NCBI GenBank assembly: GCA_030430385.1
Contig: JAUIFO010000006.1
Coordinates: 1 to 64,000, forward strand
DNA length: 64,000 nucleotides
Reading direction: 5' to 3'
Source: Bacteroidia bacterium
GTDB lineage: Bacteria; Bacteroidota; Bacteroidia; Flavobacteriales; Flavobacteriaceae
The position numbers and the translations under genes were made by a program. The notes beneath the pieces were generated by a model that had not been told where the DNA came from, did no database searches, and saw only the letters and a list, made by a program, of their open reading frames with translations. Positions 50,380-59,034 of the stretch are shown here, one piece after another (the first letter of the stretch is position 1; the number at the start of each line of letters is the position of its first letter).

Positions 50380-52524
50380 ATGAAAAATATTATGCGAAGA
50401 AATTATAAATTGTTATTACTTGTATTGTTGTTAGCCTTTGCGTCGTGCAGCTTTACATCAAATAAGATAGATGGAGGTAGTGATAAAGATAGCGTATTGC
50501 TACAGTTGGTAACTTACATGTTAAATGAGACCCATTTCAATCCGCTGGACATTAATGACGATTTCTCAAAAGAAGTTTTTGATGATTATATTCAGCAATT
50601 AGATCCGTTAAAGCGTTACTTTATCGCGTCTGATATCGAGGAGTTTGAGAAATACAAAACTGAGCTCGACGATCAAATTAAGGCGTATGATGTGTCTTTT
50701 TTTGATATGACCTATGAGCGTTTATTGGTAAGAATCAAAGAATCAAAAGAAATATATAAAGAAGTCTTATCTCAACCATTTGACTTTACTGTTGATGAAG
50801 CGTATTCAACAGATTATGAAGCTTTAGACTTCGCTAAAAACAAAAAGGAATTGAGAGAGCGCTGGAGAAAACAACTTAAGTTTTCAACTATTGCTAATTA
50901 CGATGATCTCTTAGAAGAACAAGAACTTGCAAAAGATAATGTTGAAAAGAAGTCTGATGCTGAGTTAGAAGAAGAAGCTAGAGCGTCTACTTTAAAATCT
51001 CTAGACGAACTCTATGAATACATTGATGACAGACAACGTGCCGATATGTTGTCGGTTTACGTAAATGCAATTGCAGGTGAGTTTGATCCGCACACGTCTT
51101 ATTTTGCTCCTGAAGATAGAGAGCGTTTTGATGCAGATATCTCTGGAAACTTTGAGGGAATTGGTGCTAGACTCCAAAAGAAGATGGATTACATTACCAT
51201 CATGGAAGTGATTGCTGGTGGTCCTGCTTGGAGACAAAATGAATTAGAAGTTGGTGATAAAATTTTAAAAGTGACTCAGGAAGATGAAGATGAAGGGTTA
51301 AATGTTGTTGGTATGCGTACGAGTGAAGCTGTGAAATTTATCAAAGGACCTAAAGGTACTGATGTGACGCTTACCGTGAAAAAGGTTGACGGTTCAATAA
51401 ACGATATTACTATAACTCGAGATGTTGTAGAAATGGGTGAAACTTACGCCAAGTCTTCTACAGTCGTGAAAGATGGTAAAAAGTTTGGAATCATTGACTT
51501 GCCTAAATTTTATGTCGATTTTAATGATGTCAATAATAGAAATGCTGCTTCAGATGTAAAAAAGGAAATTGAAAGACTTAAGGCAGAAGGTATGGAAGGT
51601 CTCGTAATTGATCTGAGAAATAATGGAGGAGGATCACTACAGACAGTTATTGATATGGCAGGATTCTTTATCAAAGATGGCCCAGTTGTACAGGTGAAAA
51701 CTACAGGAGAACCAAAAGAAGTGTATAACGATAAAGACCGTTCTATTGTTTGGGATGGTCCACTGGTAATCTTAGTGAATGAATATTCGGCTTCTGCTTC
51801 AGAAATTTTAGCAGCAGCAATTCAAGATTACAAACGTGGTGTTATTATTGGTAGTAAACAAACCTTCGGAAAAGGTACTGTGCAAACAGTTTTTGATCTC
51901 AATCGTATGGTTCGAAATAATAGCAATATTGGAGATGTTGGATCTCTAAAGTTTACAATTCAGAAATTCTACAGAATTAATGGTGGTTCAAACCAATTAA
52001 AAGGTGTTAAAAGTGATGTGGTTATTCCAAATAGATTAAGCTATATCGATATTGGTGAACGTAATGAAGAAAACCCATTACCTTGGTCGCAAATTGAACC
52101 TGCTCAGTATGAAGAATGGGATAGTTATTTTGATTACAATGCAACCATTGAAAATAGTAAAAAACGTATGGCTAATAATGAGCATTTAAAATTAATTGAT
52201 GAAAATGCGAAGTGGCTGAAAAAAATGAGAGATAGAGAGTTTTTCTCTTTGAATTATGAAAAGTATAAAGCTGAATTGGAGGCTAATGAGGAAGAAGCTA
52301 AGCGTTTCGATAAGTTAGATGATTATAAAACGGACTTAGCATTTCAATCTCTAGACTATGATTTAAGATTAATGGAAGATGATACCATTTTAAAAGAAAA
52401 ACGTGAGCGTTGGCACAAAAGTTTAGCTAAAGATGTTTACATTGAAGAAGCAATCAATGTGCTTAACGATTTGAAAATGACTTATGGTATTAAAACAAAA
52501 GTAGCCAATACAATAAAGAACTAA
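50380..52524 (+). CDS. carboxy-terminal processing protease (Prc-like, S41)
   Basis: A 714-residue lipoprotein (signal with lipobox FASC at residue 23) of the tail-specific protease family. A helical N-terminal region is followed by a PDZ domain (GIGARLQKKMDYITIMEV, then AGGPAWRQNELEVGDKIL). The S41 catalytic domain carries the probable Ser-Lys dyad S472 (EYSASASEIL) and K498 (TFGKGTVQ). A C-terminal DUF3340-type tail follows. It degrades periplasmic proteins from their C-termini. A permease gene follows after one base. Confidence 0.92.
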   Translation: MKNIMRRNYKLLLLVLLLAFASCSFTSNKIDGGSDKDSVLLQLVTYMLNETHFNPLDINDDFSKEVFDDYIQQLDPLKRYFIASDIEEFEKYKTELDDQIKAYDVSFFDMTYERLLVRIKESKEIYKEVLSQPFDFTVDEAYSTDYEALDFAKNKKELRERWRKQLKFSTIANYDDLLEEQELAKDNVEKKSDAELEEEARASTLKSLDELYEYIDDRQRADMLSVYVNAIAGEFDPHTSYFAPEDRERFDADISGNFEGIGARLQKKMDYITIMEVIAGGPAWRQNELEVGDKILKVTQEDEDEGLNVVGMRTSEAVKFIKGPKGTDVTLTVKKVDGSINDITITRDVVEMGETYAKSSTVVKDGKKFGIIDLPKFYVDFNDVNNRNAASDVKKEIERLKAEGMEGLVIDLRNNGGGSLQTVIDMAGFFIKDGPVVQVKTTGEPKEVYNDKDRSIVWDGPLVILVNEYSASASEILAAAIQDYKRGVIIGSKQTFGKGTVQTVFDLNRMVRNNSNIGDVGSLKFTIQKFYRINGGSNQLKGVKSDVVIPNRLSYIDIGERNEENPLPWSQIEPAQYEEWDSYFDYNATIENSKKRMANNEHLKLIDENAKWLKKMRDREFFSLNYEKYKAELEANEEEAKRFDKLDDYKTDLAFQSLDYDLRLMEDDTILKEKRERWHKSLAKDVYIEEAINVLNDLKMTYGIKTKVANTIKN

Positions 52525-52525
52525 T

Positions 52526-53620
52526 ATGAGTGATCATAGTGGTTCATTAACACAATTAGCGCTCCAGAAGTTCAAAGGAAACTTTTGGGGCGTTTTAAGT
52601 TTTTGGTTAATTGTAGCTATAGGAGTTATTTCAATTTTTGCCTATGTATTAGCTCCAGATAATTCGCAAAATGCTAATCAGATGCATTTGTCTATTCATT
52701 CAAAGCCTCCTGGTTTTAAAGTGACGATGTTGCGTATCCCTTCTGAACTGCAACAACAAAGTAATGGGTTCACTAGATTGTTTTTTGGTAAGCAGAATTT
52801 AGATACTGAAATTCCCATCTCTAAGTATTTCATTGAAAATAATCAAATGACGTATACAGAATATGCTTCGGATGGTCTGGAAGGTGTTGAAAAAAAGATT
52901 GATTTGTCGAGTTTTCCAAATCAAGATTATAAATCCAATATTGAAGAGGTTTCATTCTTATTAGGAACCGATAAATATGGTCGTGATTTATTGAGTCGAA
53001 TTTTAGTGGGTTCAAGAATTTCGTTTTTTATTGGTTTTATTGCTGTGCTAATATCATTGGTTATTGGTGTTTCGCTTGGAAGTATTGCTGGATACTATGG
53101 TGGAAAAATAGATGCATTCATTATGTGGATTATCAATGTGACTTGGTCTATACCAACATTGTTACTGGTCATCGCAATTACTCTGGCTTTAGGCAAAGGG
53201 TTTTGGCAGGTTTTTATTGCTGTCGGACTCACCATGTGGGTTGAAGTTGCTAGAGTTGTAAGAGGACAAATAATAAGTGTCAAACAAATGCAGTATGTAA
53301 CTGCTGCAAGAGCACTTGGTTATAATGACTACAGGATCATTTCTAAACATATTTTGCCAAACATCATGGCACCTGTAATTGTGATTTCTGCTGCTAACTT
53401 TGCAGCTGCGATACTCATTGAAAGCGGACTTAGTTTTCTTGGTATTGGTGCCCAACCTCCAATGGCGAGTTGGGGAGCAATGATAAAAGATCATTACAAC
53501 TATATTATTTTAGGAAAGCCTTACCTTGCTTTGATACCAGGACTTTGTATCATGATTCTTGTTATGGCATTTATGCTTGTTGGAAATGCCCTTCGTGATG
53601 CACTTGATGTGAAAACTTAA
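52526..53620 (+). CDS. OppC-like ABC transporter permease
   Basis: A 364-residue inner membrane protein with an N-terminal OppC-type helix, an unusually long periplasmic segment (about residues 45-150) and five helices at the C-terminus. The family EAA loop is ARALGYNDYRIISKHILPN. LLGTDKYGRDLLSRIL is also typical. It would import peptides or other solutes with a partner permease, ATPase and binding protein, none of which lies in the window. Co-transcription with the protease gene is likely. Confidence 0.88.
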   Translation: MSDHSGSLTQLALQKFKGNFWGVLSFWLIVAIGVISIFAYVLAPDNSQNANQMHLSIHSKPPGFKVTMLRIPSELQQQSNGFTRLFFGKQNLDTEIPISKYFIENNQMTYTEYASDGLEGVEKKIDLSSFPNQDYKSNIEEVSFLLGTDKYGRDLLSRILVGSRISFFIGFIAVLISLVIGVSLGSIAGYYGGKIDAFIMWIINVTWSIPTLLLVIAITLALGKGFWQVFIAVGLTMWVEVARVVRGQIISVKQMQYVTAARALGYNDYRIISKHILPNIMAPVIVISAANFAAAILIESGLSFLGIGAQPPMASWGAMIKDHYNYIILGKPYLALIPGLCIMILVMAFMLVGNALRDALDVKT

Positions 53621-53665
53621 ATCCTTCCGTCGATTATTAAAAATCAAGAAGCAATGCTATATTTT

Positions 53666-54274
53666 TTAAATCATAGCGTTGATTTCATTATTGGTGTCAT
53701 CTATAAATTGTAAAACCTCGTCTCTTCCAATTTGCTTAGAAGAAGAAGTCACAAAATATGGAGGCAACGCTTCCCAAGTCTTTAAAAGATGTTGACAGTA
53801 ATCATCAACATGACGTTCGATAGCCTTAGGTTTTAATTTATCAGCCTTTGTAAAAATAATCCCAAATGGAATTTGTTGAAGCCCTAAATATTCCATGAAT
53901 TCCAAGTCAATATTTTGAGGCTCATGCCTAATATCTACTAAAACGAAAGCAGAAATCAATTGTCGACGTTTTTCAAAATAATCTGTAATAAACTTCTGAA
54001 ATTTCTTTTTTGCAGTTTTTGAAACACGTGCGTATCCATAACCTGGTAAATCCACTAAAAACCAATTTTTATTAATCAGAAAATGATTGATTAGTTGTGT
54101 TTTTCCTGGTTTACCAGAGGTTTTAGCTAGGTTTTTATGATTGGTAAGCATGTTAATAAGAGAAGACTTACCTACATTACTACGACCAATAAAAGCGTAT
54201 TCGGGTAATGGGTTTTTAGGACATTTTTCAACGTCAGAATTACTAACTATAAATTCAGCTGTTTTAATTAGCAT
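53666..54274 (-). CDS. engB: ribosome biogenesis GTP-binding protein EngB/YsxC
   Basis: A 202-residue TRAFAC GTPase with G1 FIGRSNVGKSSLINML, G3 VDLPGYGYA and G4 TKADK motifs. It assists 50S ribosomal subunit assembly. All motifs and length are typical. It follows the alpha/beta hydrolase gene by 27 bases on the same strand and may be co-transcribed. Confidence 0.95.
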   Translation of the reverse strand: MLIKTAEFIVSNSDVEKCPKNPLPEYAFIGRSNVGKSSLINMLTNHKNLAKTSGKPGKTQLINHFLINKNWFLVDLPGYGYARVSKTAKKKFQKFITDYFEKRRQLISAFVLVDIRHEPQNIDLEFMEYLGLQQIPFGIIFTKADKLKPKAIERHVDDYCQHLLKTWEALPPYFVTSSSKQIGRDEVLQFIDDTNNEINAMI

Positions 54275-54301
54275 AATGGTATGCCGCGTAAGCGAATCGT
54301 T

Positions 54302-55066
54302 TTAGAATTTTCGTTTTTGAAGCCAATCAAATAAGATCGTATTGAATTCATATGGATGTTCCATCATAGCTGCGTGCCCACATTTATCAATCCAAAATAA
54401 ATCCGAATCCGGAAGAAGTGAATGAAACTCTTCAGCAACGTCTGGAGGTGTAACCGTATCATTTTTACCCCAAATGATACAAACAGGAAGTACCATTTTT
54501 GGTAAATCTTTTGCCATATTATGTCTTATGGCACTTTTGGCAATAGCTAAAGTTTTAACGAGCTTATTTCTGTCATTTACAGTTTCGTAAACTTCATCAA
54601 CAATCTCTTTTGTGGCTACTGCTGGATCATAAAATACCTCCTGAGCTTTTTTCTTAATGACTTCATAATCACCACGTTTTGTGTAACCTCCACCCATAGC
54701 ACTTTCATACAAACCTGAACTTCCTGTGATTATTAAAGCTTTAACTTTTACAGGGTAGAGTTTTGTATGATATAAACCAATATGTCCGCCCAACGAATTA
54801 CCTAAAAGAATGACTTCGTCAAGACCTTTAAAATTTATAAAATCATGAAGATACTTAGCAAAACTCTTAACATTCGTTTTGAGTAACGACATAGTGTAAA
54901 TTGGTAACTCAGGAATTAGGATTTTATATCCTTTCTGACTGAAAAAAGAGGTAACAGCATCAAAATTGCTTAATCCTCCCATAAGTCCGTGTAATACAAT
55001 AATTGGAGTGCCTTCTCCAACTTCAATATATCTGAATTCTTTTTCCTTCTTTAAACGATGCGTCAT
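54302..55066 (-). CDS. alpha/beta hydrolase
   Basis: A 254-residue alpha/beta-hydrolase-fold enzyme. The nucleophile S91 is in LLGNSLGGHIGL, and the other triad members are probably D203 (WGKNDTV) and H231 (KCGHAAMMEH). The oxyanion motif is VLHGLMGG. No signal peptide is seen. Substrate is unknown; relatives cover esterases, lipases and ring-cleavage hydrolases. It is divergent from mraZ, with its own promoter box at 55092-55118. Confidence 0.85.
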   Translation of the reverse strand: MTHRLKKEKEFRYIEVGEGTPIIVLHGLMGGLSNFDAVTSFFSQKGYKILIPELPIYTMSLLKTNVKSFAKYLHDFINFKGLDEVILLGNSLGGHIGLYHTKLYPVKVKALIITGSSGLYESAMGGGYTKRGDYEVIKKKAQEVFYDPAVATKEIVDEVYETVNDRNKLVKTLAIAKSAIRHNMAKDLPKMVLPVCIIWGKNDTVTPPDVAEEFHSLLPDSDLFWIDKCGHAAMMEHPYEFNTILFDWLQKRKF

Positions 55067-55091
55067 TAATAAGGGTGATTTGCTATAAAAA

Positions 55092-55118
55092 CAAATATAG
55101 GTAATTCAATTAAAACAA
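55092..55118 (-). promoter_or_regulatory. promoter of the alpha/beta hydrolase gene
   Basis: On the minus strand TTG (55118-55116), a 16-base spacer and TATATTTG (55099-55092) lie 26 bases before the gene. The spacing is slightly short for the consensus. Confidence 0.5.
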
Positions 55119-55283
55119 TCTTACATAATTTCTATGAAACCTGACGATTTCCTTAGAGATATCAACAATAGAAATGGGATGCTGCATCAATAATGTATCG
55201 TGTTGATTTTTAATTTTTTACCAATTCTAATAATCAGATTTAATGTATGGAAATTAGGCTTGATGGAAAATTTATTAACAAAA

Positions 55284-55309
55284 GTGGGAGATAGTGGTAA
55301 TATGTGGGA
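55284..55309 (+). promoter_or_regulatory. MraZ operator (three tandem boxes)
   Basis: GTGGGA (55284-55289), GTGGTA (55294-55299) and GTGGGA (55304-55309) repeat at exactly 10-base intervals. This is the pattern bound by MraZ, which recognises TGGGN-type repeats spaced about one helical turn apart. The boxes end 11 bases before the -7 box, so a bound repressor would cover the -33 region. Confidence 0.8.
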
Positions 55310-55319
55310 TTTTTTTCAA

Positions 55320-55327
55320 TATATTTG
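55320..55327 (+). promoter_or_regulatory. -7 promoter box of the mraZ operon
   Basis: TATATTTG is a perfect TAnnTTTG match. Transcription would begin near 55333, giving a short leader before the GTG start at 55356. Confidence 0.65.
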
Positions 55328-55355
55328 AATTTTAATCGCTATTCTAACTAAATCA

Positions 55356-55829
55356 GTGACTTTGAACCCATTAATAGGAACTCACGAATGTAAAGTTGAT
55401 GCCAAAGGTAGGCTCATGCTTCCTGCTGCTATGAAAAAGCAGCTGCTTCCTGTGCTTCAAAATGGTTTTGTGTTAAAGCGTGCTGTTTTTCAGCCTTGTT
55501 TGGAGTTGTATCCAATGAGCGAATGGGAAGTGTTGATGCAAAAAATAAACAAGCTCAATCGTTTCAAAAAGAAAAACAATGACTTCATTCGTCGCTTTAC
55601 TGCTGGTGTTAAAGTGGTTGAGGTTGATGCTGCTGGTCGTTTATTGATACCGAAAGATTTAGTGGTCTTTTCTGGAATTAGTAAAGATATTGTGTTGGCA
55701 TCTGCTATTAACATCATTGAAATTTGGGATAAGAGTAAATATGAAAAAGCTATTGATGATGCCACTGGTGACTTTGCTGATTTAGCTGAAGAAGTCATGG
55801 GACAAGACGATGACGATGATGTATCATAA
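55356..55829 (+). CDS. mraZ: division/cell wall cluster repressor MraZ
   Basis: A 157-residue protein made of two SpoVT/AbrB-like half-domains (GTHECKVDAKGRLMLPAAMKK and VEVDAAGRLLIPKDLV). It represses the dcw operon by binding tandem TGGG boxes, which are present upstream. The start is GTG at 55356; TTG at 55362 is an alternative two codons in. It ends with an acidic tail and overlaps rsmH by 20 bases, so the two are coupled. Confidence 0.93.
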   Translation: MTLNPLIGTHECKVDAKGRLMLPAAMKKQLLPVLQNGFVLKRAVFQPCLELYPMSEWEVLMQKINKLNRFKKKNNDFIRRFTAGVKVVEVDAAGRLLIPKDLVVFSGISKDIVLASAINIIEIWDKSKYEKAIDDATGDFADLAEEVMGQDDDDDVS

Positions 55830-56712
55830 CCCAGTATTGCTAAAGGAAACTGTTGATGGTTTAAATATTAAACCTGATGGAGTTTATGTAGATGTCACTT
55901 TTGGTGGAGGTGGTCATAGTAGGGAAATACTCAATCGGTTAGGTTCAAACGGAAAGTTGTTTGCTTTCGATCAGGATAAAGACGCTCTTTTAAATACAAT
56001 TGATGATAATCGATTTCAATTAATCAACGAGAACTTTAGATATCTCAAAAGGTTTTTAAGGTTTTTTGGTGCTAAAGCTGTTGATGGGATTTTAGCCGAC
56101 TTTGGTGTGTCATCACATCAATTTGATGTCGCTGAACGTGGCTTTTCTACTCGGTTTGATGCAGATTTAGATATGCGAATGAATCAGGATGATAAGGTTT
56201 CTGCATTTCATGTGATTAATGAATATGAAGAGGAAGAAATTCGAAACGTTCTTTTTGAATATGGTGAATTGAGACAAGCTCCAGCGATGGCTAGAGTGAT
56301 TGTTGAAGCTCGAAGAGAAGGTGCTATAAAAACAAGTGAACAATTCAAGCAGGTGTTGAAACGATTCTTGAATCACAAAAGAGAGCATAAAGTCTTAGCA
56401 CAAATCTATCAGGCGATTAGAATAGAGGTAAATCAAGAAATAGAAGTGCTTAAAGAGTTTTTATTGCAAACGCCTGAAGTACTTGTGAAAGGCGGAAGGT
56501 TAAGTTTGATTTCGTATCACTCTCTTGAAGATAGATTAGCAAAACGATTCATTAGAAATGGACTGTTTGAAGGTGAGCCTGAACGCGATATGTTTGGAAA
56601 TTTTGAAGTGCCTTTCAAGAAAGTAGGTGGTCTAATAGTGCCTTCAGAAGAAGAGATTAAAATAAATAATAGAGCAAGAAGTGCAAAGCTTCGAATCGCT
56701 GAAAAACTATGA
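55810..56712 (+). CDS. rsmH: 16S rRNA (cytosine-1402-N4)-methyltransferase
   Basis: A 300-residue SAM-dependent methyltransferase. The SAM-binding loop is YVDVTFGGGGHSREIL and the family's SYHSLEDRLAKRFIR is near residue 238. It methylates C1402 in the decoding centre of 16S rRNA. The first ATG is at 55810; in-frame ATGs at 55816 and 55819 are equally possible because the domain starts at MYHNPVLL. It overlaps ftsL by four bases. Confidence 0.95.
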   Translation: MTMMYHNPVLLKETVDGLNIKPDGVYVDVTFGGGGHSREILNRLGSNGKLFAFDQDKDALLNTIDDNRFQLINENFRYLKRFLRFFGAKAVDGILADFGVSSHQFDVAERGFSTRFDADLDMRMNQDDKVSAFHVINEYEEEEIRNVLFEYGELRQAPAMARVIVEARREGAIKTSEQFKQVLKRFLNHKREHKVLAQIYQAIRIEVNQEIEVLKEFLLQTPEVLVKGGRLSLISYHSLEDRLAKRFIRNGLFEGEPERDMFGNFEVPFKKVGGLIVPSEEEIKINNRARSAKLRIAEKL

Positions 56713-57026
56713 AAAAAAGTATTTACAGCATATTACGAGGTAAGTTTTTAGTTAGTGATGATTCTTTTAAAAACTGGAGGATCATCTTGTTCATTTCAGT
56801 TCTTGCCATCATTATGATTGCGAGTTCTCATAGTGCAGATCAAAAGGTCTATGAGATTGCAAGACTTAAGAATGAAGTTAAAGAGCTTCGATCTGCATTT
56901 GTAGATGGAAGATCAAAATTGATGAGACTCAAAATGGAATCATCAATCATAAAAAAAGTAGCAGAAAAAGGAATCGTTATTTCAGAGATTCCACCAAAAA
57001 AAATAAAAGTAAAAACACAAGATTGA
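56709..57026 (+). CDS. ftsL: FtsL-like cell division protein
   Basis: A 105-residue bitopic protein: a basic cytoplasmic N-terminus, one transmembrane helix (IILFISVLAIIMIASS, about residues 26-41), then a helical coiled-coil-like stretch (EIARLKNEVKELRSAFVDG). This matches FtsL, which joins FtsB and FtsQ at the divisome. Primary sequence of FtsL is poorly conserved, so its place between rsmH and ftsI is the main evidence. Confidence 0.82.
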   Translation: MKKSIYSILRGKFLVSDDSFKNWRIILFISVLAIIMIASSHSADQKVYEIARLKNEVKELRSAFVDGRSKLMRLKMESSIIKKVAEKGIVISEIPPKKIKVKTQD

Positions 57027-57033
57027 TAGCATA

Positions 57034-59034
57034 GTGGCAACAACCGAAACAAACATATTAAACAGATTGTATTTCGTAGCTGGCTGTATGTTTGTCTTCG
57101 CTCTTGCTGTTGTGTTTAAATTGTGTTCAATCCAGTTTATTCAAGGTGATGAATACAGAGCAATGGCTGAAGAGCGCATTGTTAAAAATCACGAAATTCC
57201 TGCTAATAGAGGTAACGTGTACTCTGCAGATGGAAGCCTTTTAGCAACGTCAATTCCAAAATATGATATCAGATTAGATGCAGTACAGCCTAAACAAGCT
57301 ACATTCAATAAGTACATTAAACCTCTTTCAGATTCTTTGGCTAAATACTCTGGAAAATCCTCAAGCTACCACCAAAATACAATCACTAAAGCTAGATCTA
57401 ATAAGAATCGCTATTTTCTATTAGCTCGTGATATTAGTTACTCAGATTACATCAGATTAAGAAATTTTCCAATGCTCGAACTAGGAGCAATTAAAGGCGG
57501 ACTTATTGTTGAGCAAACCACAAGACGAGAGCATCCAATGGGTGGCATTGCTGAACGTATAATTGGTTATGAAAAGATTGATGAAAACGGAAATGTAACA
57601 CGACCAGGAATTGATGGCGCTTTCGGAGTTAAGTATTTAAGAGGTGTAAATGGTTCTCGGTTAAAGCAGAAAATTGGTAATGGCAAGTGGAAACCTATAG
57701 TAGATTACAATCAGGTGGAGCCTCAAGATGGTTATGATGTCTATACTACTATCGATGTCAATATTCAAGATATAGCGCATCATGCCTTGTTAGGACAGTT
57801 AGAGAAGTATGAAGCTGAACATGGTTGTGCAGTGGTTATGGATGTGAAAACAGGAGAGATCAAAGCCATTTCAAACTTAGGAAGAAGTACTAATGGGAGT
57901 TATTATGAACGACTAAATTATGCCGTTGGAGAAAGTCATGAACCAGGTTCTACATTCAAGGTAATGGCTTTAATGGCTGCACTTGAAGATAAGGTTATTG
58001 ATACGTCAACGATTGTTGATACTAAAAGAGGTTCAAAACGTTTTTACGGAAGAACTATTAGTGACTCTCGTGGTCATGGAGAAATTTCTGCTGCTCGAGC
58101 TTTAGAAGTGTCTTCAAATATTGGCTTGGCAACGATAATTGATGAAGCATATTCTAAGCAACCTAAAAAATTCATTAATAGATTGAAAGGATGGAACCTT
58201 CATGAACCTTTAGGTGTTTCAATTATTGGTGAAGGTATTCCTGATATTGCTGAACCTGGCAAATCCAATTGGAGTCGAAATGCTTTGCCGTCAATGGCTT
58301 ATGGCTATAACCTTCGAATGACGCCTTTACAAACCTTAGCATTTTATAACGCTATAGCTAATGATGGCGAAATGGTAAAACCGCGATTTATCAAAGCGGT
58401 TAAAGAATTTGATAGAGAAGTTGAGACTTTTGAAAAAGAGGTTCTACATCAAAAGATTTGTTCAGACAAAACATTAAGGGAGATTAAAGAGATTTTAAAA
58501 AACATTGTCATTCGTGGTACAGGTTCAAAAATGTATTCTGAAAATTTCTCAATGGCAGGTAAAACGGGAACAGCAAGAACCGACTATGGAAACTATGAAG
58601 AATGGCGTAAAGATCGAAAGTACATCTCGTCTTTTGCTGGTTACTTTCCTGCTGATAATCCTAAATATTCATGCATCGTAGTGATTCATAAACCGAGTAC
58701 TAAAGTTGGATATTATGGTGCAGATGTTACTGGTCCAGTTTTTAAACGAATCGCACAAAAAATTTACACCGAAACACCACTTATTGATCAAATTGAATCT
58801 TTAGAAGTGGTTAATGCTAAGGTTGAAGATTCATTTGAAGCTTACTACAACTTGGCAAATACATACAAAACAATAATGCCAGATGTTACGGGATTGCCTG
58901 CTATGGATGCCTTGGCTTTGTTGGAAAATATGGGATTGAAGGTGAAGATTTCAGGTGCTGGAGTCGTCAAAAGTCAATCAATTAATAAAGGAACTAAAGT
59001 CAAACCAAATCAAGTAGTTGAGCTCAATACATAA
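57034..59034 (+). CDS. ftsI: penicillin-binding protein FtsI (septal transpeptidase) with PASTA domain
   Basis: A 666-residue class B PBP. A single N-terminal helix (residues 14-30) is followed by the pedestal domain, then the transpeptidase domain with the Ser-xx-Lys motif at S306-K309 (EPGSTFKV), SSN at 360-362 and KTG at 510-512. One C-terminal PASTA domain (MPDVTGLPAMDALALLENMG) follows. It cross-links septal peptidoglycan. The start is GTG at 57034, with eight bases between it and ftsL. It overlaps murE by one base. Confidence 0.94.
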   Translation: MATTETNILNRLYFVAGCMFVFALAVVFKLCSIQFIQGDEYRAMAEERIVKNHEIPANRGNVYSADGSLLATSIPKYDIRLDAVQPKQATFNKYIKPLSDSLAKYSGKSSSYHQNTITKARSNKNRYFLLARDISYSDYIRLRNFPMLELGAIKGGLIVEQTTRREHPMGGIAERIIGYEKIDENGNVTRPGIDGAFGVKYLRGVNGSRLKQKIGNGKWKPIVDYNQVEPQDGYDVYTTIDVNIQDIAHHALLGQLEKYEAEHGCAVVMDVKTGEIKAISNLGRSTNGSYYERLNYAVGESHEPGSTFKVMALMAALEDKVIDTSTIVDTKRGSKRFYGRTISDSRGHGEISAARALEVSSNIGLATIIDEAYSKQPKKFINRLKGWNLHEPLGVSIIGEGIPDIAEPGKSNWSRNALPSMAYGYNLRMTPLQTLAFYNAIANDGEMVKPRFIKAVKEFDREVETFEKEVLHQKICSDKTLREIKEILKNIVIRGTGSKMYSENFSMAGKTGTARTDYGNYEEWRKDRKYISSFAGYFPADNPKYSCIVVIHKPSTKVGYYGADVTGPVFKRIAQKIYTETPLIDQIESLEVVNAKVEDSFEAYYNLANTYKTIMPDVTGLPAMDALALLENMGLKVKISGAGVVKSQSINKGTKVKPNQVVELNT

